Counted from the stretch's first letter, positions 1 through 8,887 are shown. The stretch: 64,000 bases of DNA from Nitrospirota bacterium (GCA_024275315.1 JAJRZK010000003.1:62001-126000); one strand, 5' to 3'. Numbers and translations are program-made. Notes: generated by a model not told the origin, from the letters alone.

Positions 1-956
1 ACGGTCCGGTAGGTCGCAATCCAGTAAATAAATCCTGAATATCCAAAGAGCAACAGGACGCCTGTCACCCTGTCCATCTTAAGCCGCCAGGCGGCTGGGA
101 TAACAGCGATGGAGAAAAACATCATAACCATCATGTCACCGGTCATCATTTCCCGGGTGACTGGCAGAGGTTTGTATATGGCCGTTATCGCCAGAACAGA
201 CCCGATATTGAATATGTTCGACCCAATAATGGTCCCCACCGCTATATCAGAATGCCTTCGAAACGCCGCGATGGCAGTTGTCGCAAGCTCCGGCAACGAG
301 GTGCCTACGGCCAGGACGGATATCCCTATCACCAGCTCGCTCACACCAAGAAACCTGGCTATGGCAGTGGCCGACTCGACCAACAGATACGCGCCTGCAA
401 CCACTCCCGCCACGCCCAAAACCGTTATCGACAACTCGACCCAAAGTTTGCTGTCACTTACGACGATATCGCCGATTTCCTCCTCTACCGAAGAGGCGTC
501 CTCCTTTTTTCGCATGGCGTTACGAATGCTATAGCCGGTGAATAACAGTATACCGGCGAATAGCGCAGCGCCGTCGAGCTTCGATATTGTCCCGTCAAAA
601 CTGAAAAATATCATCAACCCGGAGAAAAAAATCATGTATGGCAGGTCACGGGTCAATGTCCGTCTCTGGATGGATATCGGATAGATGACCGCTCCTGTCG
701 CCATGACAAGACCTATGTTGGCGATATTAGAACCGATTACATTGCCCATGACCATTGAGCCGGAGTCCCGATAGGCCGCAATCAGGCACACTACCAGTTC
801 CGGCATGCTGGTTCCGAAAGCGACAACGGTAAGCCCGACCACTATCGGGCTCACCCCCAGAATCACGGCGGAACTGGCGGAGCCTTTTACCAAAAATTCC
901 GCGCCATAATAGAGTATGGCAAGGCCGGCGAAAAACATAAGTATGGTAAGTAGCAT
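1..956 (-). CDS. Calcium/sodium antiporter, CaCA family (3' end cut by window)
   Basis: This inner-membrane antiporter exchanges cations such as Ca2+ and Na+ (YrbG-like branch of the CaCA family). The reading frame runs open from an ATG at 956 to the window edge, giving about 318 residues, close to the usual 320-330, so only a few C-terminal residues are missing. Both alpha repeats that form the ion site are visible: GTSMPELVV (about residues 48-56) followed by GNVIGSNIAN (71-80), and in the second half AVGTSLPELATTAIAA followed by GTIIGSNIFNI. A charged cytoplasmic loop rich in Lys and Glu separates the two halves. Some ten hydrophobic segments are apparent. It lies 182 bp downstream of the KamA-like gene on the same strand. 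The substrate ion cannot be told from the sequence alone. Confidence 0.9.
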   Translation of the reverse strand, partial: MLLTILMFFAGLAILYYGAEFLVKGSASSAVILGVSPIVVGLTVVAFGTSMPELVVCLIAAYRDSGSMVMGNVIGSNIANIGLVMATGAVIYPISIQRRTLTRDLPYMIFFSGLMIFFSFDGTISKLDGAALFAGILLFTGYSIRNAMRKKEDASSVEEEIGDIVVSDSKLWVELSITVLGVAGVVAGAYLLVESATAIARFLGVSELVIGISVLAVGTSLPELATTAIAAFRRHSDIAVGTIIGSNIFNIGSVLAITAIYKPLPVTREMMTGDMMVMMFFSIAVIPAAWRLKMDRVTGVLLLFGYSGFIYWIATYRT

Positions 957-1138
957 CAAACGCCCCGGCAAACCGCCTTTTCCACATGGCGATAGCTGTT
1001 CGTGTTGTTCATAAGGTTAATATCCAGCGGGAGACAGGTAATATCGATTGTTGAAACAGCGCGTTTACGATACCCCGTTTCGGAAACACTATATGCTGGA
1101 AAAAGTTTTTCTACAACTGTTGATATGCGCGGAGCAGT

Positions 1139-2278
1139 TCAGATTTCCTCAAGGTCGTCGAGCCACTTGGCGGAGTCATCTCTTTTGAAAATTGCAAACC
1201 GTTCAGAATCGGCAGGATCTTTCGCCCTGTGATATCGCATGTAAATACGCTCATCGTCGACACCGACAATCTCTATCTTGCCCGACGAATGTGACAACAC
1301 CAGACGGGCCCGTTTGGACAAGCCGGACAGGCGTTTGCGCGCCAGGTGAAAAATCGTGTGAGCTTCGACTATGGGCACGCTGTACATTTCATTGCCTTTC
1401 GTGGGGCGGCAGACAAAAAGATAATATGGAGCGCATCCCGCCCAGCTAAGCCTGTCAAACAGCTCCGCCAAAACCTCTGGATCGTCGTTAACACCACGAA
1501 TCACAGGACATTGGTTCAAGACGATAACCCCGCAATCACGGTACAGCCCAATTTCATTAACAGCCTGGCTGGTCAATTCACGCGGATGGTCGAAATGTGT
1601 CATCAAATGGATTTTCTTGCCAGACAGGGCAAACTCCCTGAGGCAATCGGCCAGCTCCGGGTCTCCAGACAACCGCCATGGGTTGAAAGCTGGTGTTTTC
1701 GACCCGAACCTTAACACCTTTATATGTGGAATTTTGCTAATCTGCAAAAGAAAACCGGAAATCCTCCTGGTGGACATCAGCAGAGGATCACCGCCTGTAA
1801 GAAGGATTTCTGATATTTCGGGATGGTCCTTGATATACGCCAGCCCGATGTCTATGTCGTTATTGACCTCACTGTTATCCTCGGCAAAAAGTCTTTTGCG
1901 AAAACAATACCGGCAGTAGGCGGCGCATGTGTTGTTAACAAGAAGCAGGGCGGTGTCCGGATACTTGTGCTGAACACCGTGGAGCGGAGTGACCGCCGAT
2001 TCATTGGACGGGTCCATGTCTCCCCGGTCGTCAAGTTCACCCAGGTGGGGGATGATCAATCGCCTGATAGGATCGTCCGGATCGTCCCAGTCTATAAGCT
2101 CCAGGTAATAATCAGTGGCGCGAAACGAGAAACTGGAGGCCACTTTATTGAGACGCTCAAGCTCCTCTTCGGGAATCTGCTTGATATCGGACAGGTCATG
2201 GATATATCTGGGAACCCTGGCGCCAGACTCCGCTCCAACCGGAGCGTTTCCAGCTATTTTTATATTCACGTTATTCAT
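1139..2278 (-). CDS. KamA family radical SAM protein (lysine 2,3-aminomutase-like)
   Basis: The 379-residue protein has the layout of the lysine 2,3-aminomutase family, enzymes that use S-adenosylmethionine, a [4Fe-4S] cluster and pyridoxal phosphate to shift an amino group. The cluster-binding cysteines are C118, C122 and C125 (CAAYCRYC), followed by the LLTGGDPLL motif near residue 160, which fits the SAM-binding glycine-rich strand. A lysine at about 334 (SHSSGK) is at the position of the PLP-binding lysine of KamA (about 337), but the usual glycine-rich PGGGGK context is replaced. The C-terminal part used by KamA for the substrate is short and divergent. It may therefore act on lysine, glutamate or a lysine of elongation factor P (EpmB role), and I cannot choose among these. 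The ribosome-binding site GAGGT lies just before ATG 2278. No EF-P gene is nearby. Confidence 0.85.
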   Translation of the reverse strand: MNNVNIKIAGNAPVGAESGARVPRYIHDLSDIKQIPEEELERLNKVASSFSFRATDYYLELIDWDDPDDPIRRLIIPHLGELDDRGDMDPSNESAVTPLHGVQHKYPDTALLLVNNTCAAYCRYCFRKRLFAEDNSEVNNDIDIGLAYIKDHPEISEILLTGGDPLLMSTRRISGFLLQISKIPHIKVLRFGSKTPAFNPWRLSGDPELADCLREFALSGKKIHLMTHFDHPRELTSQAVNEIGLYRDCGVIVLNQCPVIRGVNDDPEVLAELFDRLSWAGCAPYYLFVCRPTKGNEMYSVPIVEAHTIFHLARKRLSGLSKRARLVLSHSSGKIEIVGVDDERIYMRYHRAKDPADSERFAIFKRDDSAKWLDDLEEI

Positions 2279-2807
2279 TTATCACCTCAAGCATACATCC
2301 CCCGGTAAAACGTTCGCGCATGCTTTATTTTCTAAAAAAGCCGAGGGCGTTGTACGGGCAAGCCACAAACCGCTAATCCAAATGGCAAGCAGAAGATGAC
2401 CCAATTACATCAGCGCTTCACAAAATGGCCCCACAGTCAAAGAAAAAAGCACATCCTGCCTGCGCCCGGCTACCGCCGCTAAAGCGAAAACTTCCACTTC
2501 AGCGAATGGCCGAAAAACGGATGAGGTTTTTTCAATAATCGCCGTTGTGACCAAGAAACCGAGGCGTATTATAGCATCGGGGCGGCCTGTTGTACATATC
2601 TTGAAAAACTTAGCCTGTTTTTGTCAATTAAACCAGGCGCTGAAAACAAATTTGGTGGATTACGGCTTTATACAACTGTTATTATGGCTGCGGCGTCAAG
2701 CGCTTTTAGTCATGCCGTTGGCGCGCACCATGTGTCTGGAGCGCGGCGAACCCGTTTGGCGGGGCTGTTCTCGAATGTGTTAATTTCTAAAACCGTAATA
2801 GGTCAGC
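2279..2807. other. 529-bp intergenic region between divergent genes
   Basis: This stretch separates the leftward KamA-like gene from the rightward chemoreceptor and so must hold both promoters. The open frames in it are short, start with no good ribosome-binding site and resemble no protein family I know. I looked for tRNA, a c-di-GMP riboswitch and sigma-28 or sigma-54 type promoters and found no convincing match on either strand. It could hide a small RNA that I cannot recognise by eye. Confidence 0.4.
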
Positions 2808-4901
2808 ATGTCCATAAAGGGCTCGATCAAAACAAAGATATACGCGATCCTTGGCTTGATTTTAGCTGTTTTTGCGGTGTCTGCGGTTATCATACTCTAT
2901 TCCATCAACCACGCCAACAAAGACGCAGACATCGTAAACGCGCTCGGCAAACAAAGAATGCTGTCCCAGGCGATAAGTAAATCGGCCCTAGGATATTACG
3001 CCGACAAAGAAAGGTTCAAGGCTATAAGGAACCAAGCTATAACTGTCGATTTATATATCGCGCAGATGCGGGCGGAATATGCAAACTCGGTGATCCGGGC
3101 GGCGAAAAAAAGCTCGCTGGTCATATCCATGAACCCCGAGAAGGAGGCGCATCCGGCGGTGCCGTTTCCCGCCACGTTCTCACGCCTGGTCAACGACAGG
3201 TTTGCGAAGCAAAAAAACAAGCTGGGTGTAGAATTGTATGTGGATATTCTGGCGAAATTTCCAATTAATCCCGCAAAGGGGTTAAAGACAGATTCAGACA
3301 AAAGGGCGGACGCTTATCTGTCAGAGCATCCGGAGGAAGTGTATTTCGAACCACTCGAAGAAGATGGCAAGCTTTACCTGCTATTTTATAGCGCCGACAT
3401 CGCCTCTGTAAAATCATGCGCATCCTGCCACAACGCGTTGACGGATCAGTCCAGTTTCAAAGTAGGCGATATCCTGGGAATAAGAAAACACAAGGCCTTG
3501 TTCAACGAAGACGCCGCCGCAGGGCTTGAGGAGCTAAACCCGAGCCTGGACGATTATCAAGCCGCCAAAACAATTTTTGCAAAAACCCTTTCGGCGGTAA
3601 AGTCCGGAGGCGAGTATTATATCGACCTGAAAATGGAGAACACCAGCACTGTCGACAAGGTGGACAATGAGCGGATCCAGGAAAAAATCATACAGATTCA
3701 GAACATGTTTCAGGAACTGGTCAAAGCTGGGGATGAGCTTGTAACCCTGAATATGGAAAAAAACGCGGGACAGCTTCGCAGAGTGGTGATTGACAGTTCA
3801 AACACGTTAAGGGAGCTCAGCAACGACCTGGTGATCATGTATACGGAATTGGCCAACAAGAACCAGCAAAGCATCAGCATGGCGGTGCAGTTGAGCGGGA
3901 TCGCTATATTGATGATCATCATCACAGCGGTAATCCTGTTCAACAGGGGGGTGATAGCGCCGATCAGCGCCATGACCGAAACGATTCACGCCATCGAACA
4001 AAAGTCCGATCTGAGCCGCAGGATAGTCGTAAAGGGAAACAGCGAAGTGTCCCAGGCGGCAAGAGCATTTAACAAGATGTTGGACAAGTTCCAGTCCATC
4101 GTCAGCGATGTAGCCGGGTCGGCGGAGCATCTGGCGACAGCGACCACCGAGTTGTCGGCCACAACAGATCAAAATACGTCACAAGCCAAAACCCAGCAAA
4201 GTAAGGTGTCAGACGTGACTTTGGCGGTGGAACAGATCAGCGACGCTATTTCCGGCATCGCCAAAAACGCTCTGGATGTCGCCAAGACAGCAGAGGAAAC
4301 CAGACGGCAGGCGAAAGATGGCGGAGAGATCATCGACCGGAGTGGAGACGCTATCATGAAACTGTCCGAATCATCCAACAAAATCGGGGGGATACTCGCC
4401 AGCATACAGGATATAGCCAAGAAGACTGACCTGCTGGCGATCAACGCGGCCATAGAAGCCGCCAACGCCGGGGATCAGGGCAAAGGGTTCGCCGTGGTCG
4501 CAGACGAGGTCAGAAAACTGGCGGAACGCACATCCCGGGCAACTACCGAAATCAACCGGATGATAGAGGACATCCAGTCCTTCACCGCCGAGGCCGTGGA
4601 ATTGATGAACAACTCCAGCAATGCGATGGACAAAATTATCGTGGAAACCACCAGAGTTAACCAGATGGTGGACCAGATTGCCGTGGGCACAGAAAAGCAG
4701 TCCAGCTCTGTCGGCGCCGCGGTGGAAAACGTGCGAATGATAAAAGAGCTCAGCGAAGGATTTGTCAGCGCCGCTTCGCAGACCCAGTCGGTGGCGGAAA
4801 ACATAAACGATCAGTCGAACGCTCTGCAACAGGTGGTGGACCAGTTTTTAATCGGCCAGGAGCCTAAAGAAAATACACTCGATAAAGAAGACTTTGTATA
4901 A
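2808..4901 (+). CDS. Methyl-accepting chemotaxis protein with periplasmic c-type heme module
   Basis: A 697-residue chemoreceptor. TM1 is at about 12-32 and TM2 at about 358-378, leaving a periplasmic sensor of some 325 residues. The sensor starts with a NarX/PilJ-type P-box helix (GKQRMLSQ, about 47-54), then carries a CASCH heme-binding motif (C204-H208) in a segment like the Tll0287/DUF3365 heme domain, then returns to long helices up to TM2. After TM2 follow a HAMP domain (about 379-432) and a complete signalling domain whose hairpin tip includes LLAINAAIEAANAG and GFAVVADEVRKLAERT. The likely role is to report redox state, oxygen, NO or a similar heme ligand to CheA. No che genes are nearby, so this is a stand-alone receptor. 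The heme would need cytochrome c maturation in the periplasm. ATG 2808 has a weak AGG ribosome-binding site at 2800. Confidence 0.93.
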   Translation: MSIKGSIKTKIYAILGLILAVFAVSAVIILYSINHANKDADIVNALGKQRMLSQAISKSALGYYADKERFKAIRNQAITVDLYIAQMRAEYANSVIRAAKKSSLVISMNPEKEAHPAVPFPATFSRLVNDRFAKQKNKLGVELYVDILAKFPINPAKGLKTDSDKRADAYLSEHPEEVYFEPLEEDGKLYLLFYSADIASVKSCASCHNALTDQSSFKVGDILGIRKHKALFNEDAAAGLEELNPSLDDYQAAKTIFAKTLSAVKSGGEYYIDLKMENTSTVDKVDNERIQEKIIQIQNMFQELVKAGDELVTLNMEKNAGQLRRVVIDSSNTLRELSNDLVIMYTELANKNQQSISMAVQLSGIAILMIIITAVILFNRGVIAPISAMTETIHAIEQKSDLSRRIVVKGNSEVSQAARAFNKMLDKFQSIVSDVAGSAEHLATATTELSATTDQNTSQAKTQQSKVSDVTLAVEQISDAISGIAKNALDVAKTAEETRRQAKDGGEIIDRSGDAIMKLSESSNKIGGILASIQDIAKKTDLLAINAAIEAANAGDQGKGFAVVADEVRKLAERTSRATTEINRMIEDIQSFTAEAVELMNNSSNAMDKIIVETTRVNQMVDQIAVGTEKQSSSVGAAVENVRMIKELSEGFVSAASQTQSVAENINDQSNALQQVVDQFLIGQEPKENTLDKEDFV

Positions 4902-4966
4902 CAATTCCACAATCGACTTGCGCCAGATATATCGAATTTCATATAGCGTTTCAGGAAAACATTATT

Positions 4967-5869
4967 TTGGCTTATAAACGGGGCGCTCATCTGGCGCTAG
5001 TGATATCCAGCGCGTTCTTCGCCTCCGGATACATCCTTGCACGGGCGATAGACCCGGAAGTCGGGATGTGGATGTTTGTGGCCCAGGCGATGCTGTTTTG
5101 CGCGTTGACACTATCTTTTTTCGGTCAACGAGGCGCAAAGCCCCGGGTGTCCGGAAGGGCGGTTTTCGCGATTTTCTTTAATGGCGCCAGCTCGCCGATT
5201 ATCGTATTTATGGTGATGGAAGGATCGCGCCTGGTCACACCGGCGCTCGCTTCTATAATTGTGATATCCAACGTGCTGATGATAGCCGGCCTCGCCAGGG
5301 CTCTTGGCCGCAAAAGGTTCACCACCTCGCAAGTCGTCGCGCTTTTCACAGGGTTTCTGGGGATAATCTGGATCAGCGTGGAACGGGGATCCTTGTCCGG
5401 CGAAGGGACGGGGGTCGTGTATCTTCTGGCAAGCGCGGTGATTATTGCGGTTGTCACCATCTCCATTGAAAAATCGGTCGTCAAGATCGGATGGGCAAAG
5501 GTCACCCAATGGTCATTCTGGGTGGGGTTCGCCATCGCTTTTATCGCAGTGATAGCGACTGGTCAGTTTAAGTTTCACTCCCCCCTGCAAACCGCGCTGG
5601 CGGTTGTGGTCGGGTCGCTGAGCCTGGGCGCTCCGGTGTTGCTGTTTAACCTGGGCATGAGCAGAATCGGTTCGGCGGACGCGGCGGCGTTCAAGCTTTT
5701 GATACCTTTCTTCGCGCTGATTTACGGAGCCATCTTCCTGGGACAAACACCAAACATCAACTCGTCCGCCGCAGGGTTGCTTGTGGTCGGATCGCTGGCT
5801 GTATACCAGTTTTCCAATCGAAGCCACGGACCTGACATGGAAGAGACGATCATTTCAAAACCGATATAG
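4967..5869 (+). CDS. EamA/DMT-superfamily transporter
   Basis: This 300-residue protein has about ten hydrophobic segments arranged as two EamA repeats, the pattern of drug/metabolite exporters. The N-terminal repeat ends near residue 140 (GFLGIIWISVERG), and the second repeat has the family's typical end with a short charged tail. The start is a TTG at 4967 with AGGA at 4953-4956, because no ATG in frame gives a complete first helix. It follows the chemoreceptor by 65 bp and could be co-transcribed with it. It converges on the cyclic-nucleotide-binding gene. The substrate (amino acid, nucleotide sugar or drug) cannot be read from the sequence. Confidence 0.85.
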   Translation: MAYKRGAHLALVISSAFFASGYILARAIDPEVGMWMFVAQAMLFCALTLSFFGQRGAKPRVSGRAVFAIFFNGASSPIIVFMVMEGSRLVTPALASIIVISNVLMIAGLARALGRKRFTTSQVVALFTGFLGIIWISVERGSLSGEGTGVVYLLASAVIIAVVTISIEKSVVKIGWAKVTQWSFWVGFAIAFIAVIATGQFKFHSPLQTALAVVVGSLSLGAPVLLFNLGMSRIGSADAAAFKLLIPFFALIYGAIFLGQTPNINSSAAGLLVVGSLAVYQFSNRSHGPDMEETIISKPI

Positions 5870-5901
5870 CTCCACAACCCACACCGGAGCCACATTTGGA
5901 T

Positions 5902-6261
5902 TTACTGGAAAAGCTCCCCCCATTTACGAAGTCTGTCGGCCATGATTTTCATGACTTTCAGAGCAAAATCGGGATTGGCTCCCAACATATCGAGAAACTT
6001 CTCTTTGCTGAGACTGTAAAGTTTCGCCCCCTCGGACCCGGCGACCGCCATCGCAGAGCGTTTCTGATCATCCACCAGCGCCATTTCACCCAGGATTTCT
6101 CCGGGCCCCACGGTTGTCAACTCGCAACCCCTGATTGAAAGCTCAACATGGCCAGTGTGCACAATGTACGCATAATCGGCCTTGCCATGCTCGATGAACA
6201 GTATCTGCCCTGGCTTAAGCTCCGTATCGGGCTCCCTGTCTGCAAACAATTCCAGAAACAT
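5902..6261 (-). CDS. Cyclic nucleotide-binding domain protein
   Basis: A single cNMP-binding domain of about 119 residues with no DNA-binding or catalytic partner attached. The phosphate-binding cassette is recognisable as GEILGEMALVDDQKRSAMA, with the Gly-Glu and Arg positions that hold the cyclic phosphate. I start it at ATG 6261, which has AAGGGGTGG about ten bases upstream. A longer frame from GTG 6300 would add 13 residues but has no ribosome-binding site. It probably acts as a small cytoplasmic regulatory subunit or docks on a partner by its last helix (MADRLRKWGELF). It is convergent with the EamA gene and divergent from the oadB-oadG pair. No adenylate or guanylate cyclase is encoded in the window. 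Confidence 0.85.
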   Translation of the reverse strand: MFLELFADREPDTELKPGQILFIEHGKADYAYIVHTGHVELSIRGCELTTVGPGEILGEMALVDDQKRSAMAVAGSEGAKLYSLSKEKFLDMLGANPDFALKVMKIMADRLRKWGELFQ

Positions 6262-6579
6262 GATGTTAAACCACCCCTTGAGTTTTTTAATCCTAACCAC
6301 ATAACGCTGTCGATGTAAAGCTCCAGCTTATAACAGGCCTCATTCAAGTTACAATATATCAGTTGGTTGACTAATCAGAAGGGCGGGCCCCCTGCCGCAA
6401 AAGCCCGGCAATGATGATGAAACCCAGCGACACCCGATGACCAAAACAGCTACCTTAGAGGCGCTTCTTTTCGACCAGGCCCAAGCTGAATTGTGCCTGT
6501 AATCACAGTGTGCTAGAATCTCGCTTCGATCGATAAAATTATTCTGAAACGCAATCGCTAATTAAACGGTAGAAAACAG
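6262..6579. other. 318-bp divergent intergenic region
   Basis: This lies between the leftward cNMP-binding gene and the rightward oadB. It holds a good sigma-70-like promoter for oadB (6491-6519). A GC-rich stretch near 6387-6408 could fold locally but has no terminator-like T run. No small gene is seen. Confidence 0.5.
6491..6519 (+). promoter_or_regulatory. Sigma-70-like promoter upstream of oadB
   Basis: TTGTGC (6491-6496), a 17-bp spacer and TAGAAT (6514-6519) match the -35/-10 consensus at four and five positions. The start codon of oadB lies about 60 bp downstream. Confidence 0.5.
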
Positions 6580-7797
6580 ATGAAGCAGACGATAACCCTG
6601 TCGACGGCTTTCGACAAGATTATTGGTTTAACCGGTCTTACTTCCATGAGCGCCGGAGCCTTTGTGATGATCCTTGTCGCGCTGGTGTTGCTGTATCTTG
6701 CCATCCAAAAGGAATTCGAGCCGCTTTTGCTCGTACCTATCGGGTTTGGTTGCCTGCTGGCGAACCTGCCGTTGGCCAACATGACTTCAGGAGACGAAGG
6801 AGGGCTGTTCTATTTTTTCTATCTTGGTGTCAAAAACGAGATATGGCCGCCTCTTATCTTCCTCGGCGTGGGGGCGCTAACAGATTTCGGACCATTGCTG
6901 GCCAACCCCCTTACACTTTTTCTTGGAGCCGCGGCGCAGATCGGGGTGTATATAACCCTTGTCATAGCCGTTGTCCTGGGTTTCTCCCTGAAGCAGGCGG
7001 CGGCCATCGGAATAATTGGCGGCGCGGATGGGCCGACGGCGATTTTTCTGGCCAACAAGCTCGCGCCGGAACTGCTCGGTCCCATAGCGGTAGCGGCCTA
7101 CTCATATATGTCGCTGGTGCCGATCATCCAACCGCCGATCATGAAGATGTTTACAACTGAGCGACAGCGCAAGATCAAAATGGAGCAACTAAAGCCGGTC
7201 AGCCGAGAGTTGAAAATCGCTTTCCCGATTGTCGTCACCATAATCTGCCTGCTTCTACTGCCAGCCGCCGCTCCGCTGATCGGAATGCTGATGCTGGGCA
7301 ATCTTTTCCGGGAGTGCGGCGTAACCAAGAGGTTGCATGACACCGCTGAAACCCATCTGATCAATATAGTCACCATACTGCTTGCCCTGGCTGTGGGATC
7401 CTCCATGACCGCGGAGTCTTTTCTGACCTTGCAGACGATCAAGATCATCATACTTGGGCTCTTTGCATTTTGCGCGGCGACGGCAGGGGGGCTGTTGCTT
7501 GGCGTATTGCTGATGGTCATAACCAAAGGAAAGGTCAACCCGTTGATCGGCTCTGCAGGCGTATCCGCCGTGCCGATGGCGGCCAGGGTGAGCCAGAAAG
7601 TGGGATCCGAAGCGGATCCGCACAATTTCCTGCTGATGCACGCCATGGGACCAAATGTAGCCGGTGTGATAGGCACCGCCGTGGCGGCGGGGGTTATGCT
7701 GGCTTTATTTGGAGAATCGGGTCGGATAACCCCTGGTCACACCGAAGTTCTCATTGCAAGGGGAGCCGAATTTTTGAGAATGTTCATATTTGGTTAA
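6580..7797 (+). CDS. oadB: Sodium-translocating decarboxylase, beta subunit
   Basis: This is the membrane subunit that decarboxylates carboxybiotin and moves Na+ outward in oxaloacetate, methylmalonyl-CoA or glutaconyl-CoA decarboxylases. Its 405 residues match the family length. The signature GGADGPTAI (about 147-155), with the conserved aspartate thought to take part in Na+ transport, is intact, as are [15 protein letters not shown] (about 96-110) and, in the C-terminal half, [14 protein letters not shown] and [12 protein letters not shown]. An N-terminal extension of about 45 residues has one extra hydrophobic helix. The gamma-type subunit follows after 3 bp. The alpha (carboxyltransferase) and biotin carrier subunits are not here, so the substrate is undetermined. 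Confidence 0.93.
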   Translation: MKQTITLSTAFDKIIGLTGLTSMSAGAFVMILVALVLLYLAIQKEFEPLLLVPIGFGCLLANLPLANMTSGDEGGLFYFFYLGVKNEIWPPLIFLGVGALTDFGPLLANPLTLFLGAAAQIGVYITLVIAVVLGFSLKQAAAIGIIGGADGPTAIFLANKLAPELLGPIAVAAYSYMSLVPIIQPPIMKMFTTERQRKIKMEQLKPVSRELKIAFPIVVTIICLLLLPAAAPLIGMLMLGNLFRECGVTKRLHDTAETHLINIVTILLALAVGSSMTAESFLTLQTIKIIILGLFAFCAATAGGLLLGVLLMVITKGKVNPLIGSAGVSAVPMAARVSQKVGSEADPHNFLLMHAMGPNVAGVIGTAVAAGVMLALFGESGRITPGHTEVLIARGAEFLRMFIFG

Positions 7798-7800
7798 ACT

Positions 7801-8034
7801 ATGGAAAATCTTGCATCTTCCCTGATAGTGACGTTAATAGGGATGTCGGTCATATTCCTGGTGCTGTCGATATTGTGGCTGACAATCATTCTCCTGGACA
7901 AGGCGTTCCCTTACAGGGCGACCGACAGCGCATTGATCATCGACGACACGGAAACAGTGGCCGTGATCCAGGCCGCCATCGCGACATACCTTAAACGCAA
8001 GCCGGAAGACATTTCTATCAAATCGATAAAATAA
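7801..8034 (+). CDS. oadG: OadG-like small subunit of sodium pump decarboxylase
   Basis: A 77-residue protein with one N-terminal membrane helix (about 7-31) and a short charged tail, the form of the gamma subunit that holds the alpha subunit to the membrane-bound beta subunit. It starts 3 bp after oadB, so the two are surely co-translated. The tail (about 40-77, ending RKPEDISIKSIK) resembles small OadG-like proteins rather than the enterobacterial form and lacks the His-rich zinc-binding end. The family assignment rests on size, topology and position more than on sequence. Confidence 0.75.
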   Translation: MENLASSLIVTLIGMSVIFLVLSILWLTIILLDKAFPYRATDSALIIDDTETVAVIQAAIATYLKRKPEDISIKSIK

Positions 8035-8221
8035 CTGGATATTGGTTTAATCACCCCATACTTTAACCTGTAAGCGTTGTTTCGCGCCAATTGCGCCAAG
8101 TTGCCGGAATCGGCTTACGATTATGGGCATCTAATAGCCTATAAAACATAAAAAGCTAAGCTGTTTGTTTACAGTTGTGGTCAACTCTACCCTTTTTTTT
8201 AGCAGTTCACTGGAGGGAACC

Positions 8222-8887
8222 ATGTATTTGTTCCACAATAGGTTTTCACGATCTTTTGTCTTTTTGATCTTTTTTGCGGCCTTGCTGGGAACGGGATTCG
8301 CCGGATGTGGCTCCGGAAGCGATTCAGGCGCCGCAAACAATGGAACCGATGAATCTTCCAGCAGTGTCTATCCGATGTTTACAGACTCCAACACCAATGG
8401 TATCAACGACTATTATGAACAATCAACGCACGACGCCGGCTCTGTGGCGGCGGTGGTGTCGGCGGCGTTGTATGGCCACACTTTTACGGACAACGACCAT
8501 GACGGCGTGTGCGACTACGCCCAGGACGGATCCGCCACCTGGCATGGGCCCGGGTTTGTCGACAGTGACGGTGACGGCGTGTGCGATTATTGGCAGGAAA
8601 CGAGTTCCGTCCACAACATGAATGGCGGAATGAATTTCCATGACTCCAACACCAACGGCATCAACGACTACATGGAATCCACGTGGCACCAGGGTAATGG
8701 ACACGACTTTGTAGATAATAACGGTGACGGCGTGTGCGACTACGCCCAGGACGGATCCGCCACCTGGCATGGGCCCGGGTTTGTCGACAGTGACGGTGAC
8801 GGCGTGTGCGATTATTGGCAGGTAGGCGGCATGGGTTATGGCTCCGGGCATGACACAGACGGCGGTTCCATGGGGCCGATGATGTGA
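8222..8887 (+). CDS. Secreted lipoprotein with repeated DxDxDG calcium loops
   Basis: A 221-residue protein with a lipoprotein-type signal peptide ending near FAGC (Cys about 23). The mature part consists of two copies of a module of about 76 residues, each made of a SNTNGINDY unit, a DGVCDYAQDGSATWHGPG unit and a VDSDGDGVCDYWQ unit. The Asp-rich loops follow the EF-hand/thrombospondin-3 pattern for Ca2+ binding, and each is followed by a Cys. The C-terminus is Gly-, His- and Met-rich. Its role is unknown, perhaps a surface protein with calcium-dependent structure. I start it at ATG 8222, preceded by GGAGG, rather than at the upstream TTG. At DNA level 98 bp of the two modules are identical, which points to a recent duplication or continuing gene conversion. 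Confidence 0.8.
   Translation: MYLFHNRFSRSFVFLIFFAALLGTGFAGCGSGSDSGAANNGTDESSSSVYPMFTDSNTNGINDYYEQSTHDAGSVAAVVSAALYGHTFTDNDHDGVCDYAQDGSATWHGPGFVDSDGDGVCDYWQETSSVHNMNGGMNFHDSNTNGINDYMESTWHQGNGHDFVDNNGDGVCDYAQDGSATWHGPGFVDSDGDGVCDYWQVGGMGYGSGHDTDGGSMGPMM
8500..8597 (+). repeat. 98-bp direct repeat, copy 1
   Basis: Identical over 98 bp to 8725-8822. It encodes the DGVCDYAQ...GDGVCDYWQ part of the lipoprotein module. Confidence 0.95.
8725..8822 (+). repeat. 98-bp direct repeat, copy 2
   Basis: Identical over 98 bp to 8500-8597, at a period of 225 bp (75 codons), so recombination between copies would keep the reading frame. Confidence 0.95.

Noticed and set aside
109-534. Plus-strand open frames inside the first kilobase
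   Set aside because: They are shadows of the antiporter gene on the other strand, whose two alpha-repeat motifs are unmistakable.
2547-2783. 78-codon open frame upstream of the chemoreceptor
   Set aside because: No ribosome-binding site, no similarity to a known family, and random-looking composition with Cys and Trp.
7098-7676. 192-codon minus-strand frame inside oadB
   Set aside because: Antisense shadow of a conserved membrane protein gene with no independent evidence.
8174-8198. Hairpin plus T run before the lipoprotein gene as terminator
   Set aside because: The stem is only about five pairs and is separated from the T run by several bases.
8500-8822. Direct repeats considered as a CRISPR array or mobile element
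   Set aside because: Only two copies, 225 bp apart and in frame within one gene; they encode repeated protein modules.
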